Part shown: positions 59,157 to 64,000 of the stretch, piece after piece
Position numbering within the stretch: position 1 is the first letter of the stretch
Layout of the letters: the number at the start of each line of letters is the position of its first letter
Origin: Diadema setosum
Taxonomy: Eukaryota; Echinodermata; Echinoidea; Diadematoida; Diadematidae
Assembly: GCA_033980235.1 (NCBI GenBank)
Contig: CM067072.1
Span: forward strand, 22,137,047-22,201,046
Direction of reading: 5' to 3'
Length of the DNA: 64,000 bases
The notes under the pieces: model-generated
Databases searched by the model: none
The model's input: only the letters and a program-made list of their open reading frames with translations
What the model was told of the DNA's origin: nothing
Translations under genes and position numbers: made by a program

Positions 59157-60690
59157 GTTAACTATCTCTCCCTCTACTATCTCTCCCTCTACTATCTCTC
59201 CCTCTACTATCTCTCCCTCTACTATCTCTCCCTCAACTATCTCTCTCTCAACTACCTCTCTCAACTATCTCTCCCCCAACTATCTCTCTCTCTCAACTAT
59301 CTCTCCCTCTACTATCTCTCCCTCTACTATCTCTCCCTCTACTATCTCTCCCTCAACTATCTCTCTCTCAACTACCTCTCTCTACTATCTCTTCCTCAAC
59401 TATCTCTCTCTCAACTATCTCTCTCTCAACTGCCTCTCTCAACTATCTCTCCCTCAACTATCTCTCCCTCTACTATCTCTCCCTCAACTATCTCTCTTTC
59501 AACTACCTCTCTCAACTATCTCTCCCTCAACTATCTATCTCTCAACTATCTCTCTCTCTCAACTACCTCTCTCAACTATCTCTCCCTCAACTATCTCTCC
59601 CTCAACTATCTCTCTATCAACTATCTCTCTCTCAACTATCTCTCCCTCAACTATCTCTCCCTCTACTATCTCTCCCTCAACTATCTCTCTCTCAACTACC
59701 TCTCTCAACTATCTCTCCCTCAACTATCTCTCCCTCTCCTATCTCTCTCTCTCTCAACTACCTCTCTCAACTATCTCTCCCTCAACTATCTCTCCCTCAA
59801 CTATCTCTCTCTCAACTACCTCTCTCTCAACTACCTCTCTCAACTATCTCTCCCTCAACTATCTCTCTCTCAACTATCTCTCTCTCAACTATCTCTCCCT
59901 CTACTATCTCTCTCTCAACTACCTTTCTCTCAACTACCTCTCTCAACTATCTCTTCCTCAACTATCTCTCCCTCAACTATCTCTCCCTCAACTATCTCTC
60001 CCTCTACTAACTATCTCTCCCTCTACTATCTCTTTCTCAACTACCTCTCTCAACTATCTCTCCCTCAACTATATCTCCCTCTACTATCTCTCTCTCAACT
60101 ACCTTTCTCTCAACTACCTCTCTCAACTATCTCTCCCTCAACTATCTCTCCCTCAACTATCTCTCCCTCTATCTACGAACTATCTCTCCCTCTACTATCT
60201 CTTTCTCAACTACTTCTCTCAACTATCTCTCTCAACTATCTCTCCCTCAACTATCTCTCCCTCAACTATCTCTCCCTCTACTATTTCTCTCTCAACTACC
60301 TTTCTCAACTATCTCTCCCTCAAATATCTGTCCCTCTACTATCCTCCCTCAACTATCTCTCTCTCAATTATCTCTCCCTCAACTATCTCTCTCTACTCTC
60401 TCTCTCTACTATCTCTCTCTCTACTCTTTCCACATCAACTATCTCTCCCTCAACTATCTCTCCCTCTACTATCTCTCCCTCAACTATCTCTCTCTCTCAA
60501 TCATCTCTCCCTCAACTACCTCTCTCAACTATCTCTCTCTACTATCACTCTCTCTCTCTACTCTTTCCACCTCAACTATCTCTCCCTCAATTATCTCTCC
60601 CTCTACTTTCTCTCCCTCTACTATTTCTCTCTCAACTATCTCCCCCTTAACCATTTCTCCCTCTACTATCTGTCCGTGTACTATCTCTCA
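59157..60690. repeat. 15-bp minisatellite, about 1.5 kb
   Basis: Unit CTATCTCTCCCTCAA with variants (CCCTCTA, CTCTCAA) and occasional loss or gain of bases. Almost pure pyrimidine apart from A, so one strand is strongly biased. The long open frame across it is a by-product, since no unit carries a stop codon in that frame. Confidence 0.95.
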
Positions 60691-60964
60691 AGTGAGCACT
60701 ACACTCACATTCACATTACAACAAAACAGCATAGACATACACTTGACATTTAATGTAGATAGATATTATCCTGATGGGCTCATTCTATATATTTATAAAC
60801 AAAGGAATGCCTTGGGATAGAATTGCACAAAATTGGAGAGTGGAATGGCTCGTAAGTTCACTTTCAATCACATAAGTGCAGGATCCATTGTTAGAGAGGA
60901 CTTCTACCAGTGCAATACTGGATCATGTATGTTGCTCGGTTGTTCACAACATTATTATCTTCAT

Positions 60965-61385
60965 GACTGAGGGTGGGGCAGGAAGGGTGGGAGGGTATGG
61001 CCAGATGGGGTGAGATGATGGGTATAGATTGATAGGGAAGGGAGAGCTTGCCAGGAAGATGGGATATAAATGGATGGAGAATAGGGGTTTGGGAAGATGG
61101 GTCACAGAATGGATGGAGAATGGCTGGAGAGGGTTAAGATGGGGGATGGGAAAGCAGTTTGGAAAGATGGGGTATAGCTGGGTAGTGTATGGATGGAGTA
61201 TAAGGGGCTGGGAAGATGGACGGAAAATGGAGGGGGAGGGTGGGAAAATGGGGTATAGATGAATAGAGAAGGGGGTGGGATGGCAGGGTATAGATGGATG
61301 GTGAGGGGTGGGGAAATGGGGTAAAGGTGAATAGAGAAGGAGTGGGATGATGGGGTATAGATGGATGGGGAGGGGTTGGGAAAAT
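60965..61385. repeat. Degenerate G-rich minisatellite
   Basis: Variants of GGGAAGATGGGGTATAGATG plus GATGGAGAAGG recur at about 40-55 bp. Purine-rich on the plus strand, the reverse of the neighbouring array. Confidence 0.85.
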
Positions 61386-64000
61386 AGTGAATGGAAGGTT
61401 TGGTGATTGATATTGATAAGGATTCTATGGGGCAGGGACACCATCTACATAACATTGAAAATGTAAAAACTACTTTGGAGACGAACAATGACAGTGTTTG
61501 CAATCCATGCCATGGCAAATTACTTTATTACGGGTTGGCACTGCCGCAGGGAGATGTCCTGCATCTGTTACTGCACAGTCCTAAATTTATCTCTGTATTC
61601 TGTTTTTTACTTTCATGAGAAACTAAATTACAATCAACCCCTTAACAAAAAAAATACACAGAGTACTGCAAAACTATAAACAAGGCTTTTGTGAATTTTG
61701 CAAGGAGCCAAGATTTGTGAAATTAAAATGCATTCAAAAGTTTTTGTATGTACGTGTATACACAATGCATTGAATGCCAGTTAAATGTTGGGACACTATG
61801 CATACTATGTACACATTTTTCATGGTCAACCATTCACAAAAAGGTCATGCCACAAATGTTTCTGGTTTTACAGAATGCAGCAAAACATTATTTCACAACC
61901 TAGTAGGGTACCATATAAGTATATTTTGTACTACAAACGAGCCATTTTTTTTTTAATTCACCTTTGCCTACCTAAATTTGGCTAAATGATAATGGGAAGA
62001 ATCTTGAAAGTTGAAATGGATAAATACTTTTAAATCTTCCACTTTTAGATGAATATGACATAAGAGGATACATATCTTGGTGCATGTCTGTGGTATCTCT
62101 GATCATCACCTAACAGTTTAAAGGTCATAATATCCCTAGTGCGAACATCATGAAGTTTTGCATGGGTATCGGAAAGAAAAATGTATCCCAATGTTGTGCT
62201 TGAAATTTTACGGTAATACAAAAAGACAGCTTTCTAAAAGAAATTAAAAAACAACCCTATGTCAATCTGTAATTATGATCCCCTTTTGTACCAAGAATGA
62301 TGACCGGATTTTTTGTTTAATAATCTGAATAATCTTATATTCTGAAAATCTTTTTTTTTCCAGTTCTATCATTGTGAGGAAAGGTTTGAATTACCTACCT
62401 CTACAATATACAAGCTTATATGAAAGGAATCTAATTTTTAGGAAAACATGAACTTTAATTAACCCTTTGTGTGCCATGTTTATTTCCTGTCTATAGGTTT
62501 GTGTTTGAAATTTGTGCACATTTGATTCATTGGTACAGACTGGCCCACCAAGTCTTGGCAAGGCATGATCATGTCACACACCCCCTTCATATCAGAACCC
62601 TTCATGGCTTCTGCAAGATGCTCACTCCCTAGTGGCTACTTATTTCCCAGCAAGAGGTTATATATTAAACAGTTTTTATCATCATTAAGGTTTATCACAT
62701 TTCAAGTCTGCCGATGGGAAGAATGAGAAAGAGACAGAGAGAAAGAAGTGCATGTTTTGAATGGTGTTACTGGCTAATGGGCGCATAATCATTAATGTAA
62801 TTTCTTGATAGGAAAGACAATACAGAACATGTGTGCTGATTGCGAGTCTGCACGATCATGACACTCCTCTGGATGAATATAAAATTTCATGTGAATGTGG
62901 CACACGTGCATGCAGGCACTTAAACATAACCCTCTGCAGACTAACATCATTTTCCCTTCCTGCAATGACAATTCATGCCATTATATGACCAGAAAAATAT
63001 GGATGAAAGTACCTACCTCAGAGCAATTCCTTTTTCTTTCTTTCATTGCTAGGCTATTCGCTACTCATCTCTGCATGATAAGGTGCAAGTATCCACATCC
63101 CATACTCAACAACTCTGAATTTCCTTGATATATTATCAGAATTATCAAATGCCCTTCTATGACTATTCCCATTGCATCTTTATCTAATTAGCAGCTTCTC
63201 CCTGTTAGTGGTAGTTGCCAAATGAGGGCTTCTCTTTACGACACCATCGTGAAGCTGAACGGCATGCTCAGCTTTAGGTCGAGTACATGACTGGCGGCAT
63301 CTCCTTAGTTTCATGAAGGCAACCGTTTCATCGATTGCCATGTGCCCAACATCATGCCTGAGCCTTGGGGGCCATCTGTGGCAGTGTAGAGAAGAAGGCT
63401 GGCTATCTTCTATCAATTTCCTCGTCTTAAATGCCACCACAGCTAACCTACACCCATACCTTATTTAAAAACCTTAATGCCCAGGCAAATGATAACCCTG
63501 TGAAACTTACAGGTATAAAGAGTTTAAAGGGAATTATTGTACAAGAAAACTCTAGAATGTATATATATTGACACAATCCGAAAATACTCTGTACAGAGTT
63601 GTAGGGACATTGCAAATATATGTCAAAGAGAATTTAGGAATAATATTGTCAGCAAACATGGTGTGGAGATGCCCAAGTGTCTATGAATATGCAATATCAA
63701 AGTCAGGCAGCACTGCTGAAACTTTTTGAAGTTAACACATTCAATCATAAAACAGTTATATTCCCATAGTAACATACAAATGTAGATATGCAAGGACACA
63801 CACTGAAATACACTTAGAAGCATGAAAAACACACAAACACACACATACAAAAGTGGCACCACTACTCAACACTAAAACATTTCTCTTCATTAGTACTTGA
63901 GGTATGCTCTAATTCTTTCACTCATGAAAACATTGGAATAATCCTGCAAGAGCCATTTTTTAGTATTGTGGGGTTACCTTTTAACTTTCCTGCCATATCA
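61386..64000. other. Unassigned sequence to the window end
   Basis: A CTGTAAAAC-type element at 61683-61876. The block 63180-63440 has a more even base composition and contains CTAATTAG; no splice-bounded reading frame is evident. Rest AT-rich. Confidence 0.5.

Noticed and set aside
59082..60650. 522-codon open frame on the plus strand
   Set aside because: It is entirely the 15-bp repeat (LSLNY / LPQLS units), with period divisible by three; no start context, domain or splice support.
60944..61518. Pro-rich minus-strand frames
   Set aside because: Translation of the G-rich minisatellite.

Overview
The window looks like animal nuclear DNA, most likely from a marine deuterostome invertebrate; a sea urchin or other echinoderm is my best guess, from memory of similar interspersed repeats. 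It is AT-rich by eye, its one clear gene is split by large introns, it has many short inverted-repeat elements, tRNA-derived SINEs, LINE 3' ends and simple repeats, and it lacks prokaryotic gene density. I could not run a search, so the species is inference.

One protein-coding gene is well supported. It lies on the minus strand and its coding part runs from 26782 down to 2151 in six exons (26782-26753, 25027-23957, 9599-9408, 8905-8673, 3828-3721, 2628-2151). Every junction has AG/GT splice dinucleotides and the phases agree. The reconstructed protein has 703 residues and is a GT29 sialyltransferase of the ST6GALNAC3-6 group, with sialylmotifs L, S, III and VS all visible. It has the usual N-terminal type II membrane anchor, then an unusually long glycosylation-rich stem encoded by one exon, and then the catalytic domain. 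After the catalytic domain comes an unexpected tail of about 100 residues that ends in a roughly 30-residue hydrophobic segment at the very C-terminus. That tail is the most interesting protein-level feature here.

Farther upstream on the same strand, two stretches with good splice signals (36645-36411, and one ending at 37577) may be untranslated leader exons of this gene. The last of these contains a 48-codon small ORF.

The rest is introns and intergenic DNA filled with mobile and repeat elements. These include pogo/Tigger-like MITEs (515-930, 7986-8082) and six copies of a 93-bp TTAA-ended palindromic element. Two related elements in opposite orientation flank the two sialylmotif-L-region exons. 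A small inverted-repeat element carries telomere-like repeats (26433-26603). A large foldback element has a SINE inserted in one arm (28721-30010). Two 1.1-1.3 kb elements carry exact DR1 nuclear-receptor motifs (30818-32153, 33734-34886). Three foldback families share ACAC-type ends. A 2.15-kb sequence is tandemly duplicated (44945-48903). Several minisatellites are present, including a 1.5-kb 15-bp array (59157-60690) and a G-rich array (60965-61385). I see no second convincing protein-coding gene between 27 kb and 64 kb, no rRNA, no intact tRNA gene and no CRISPR array.
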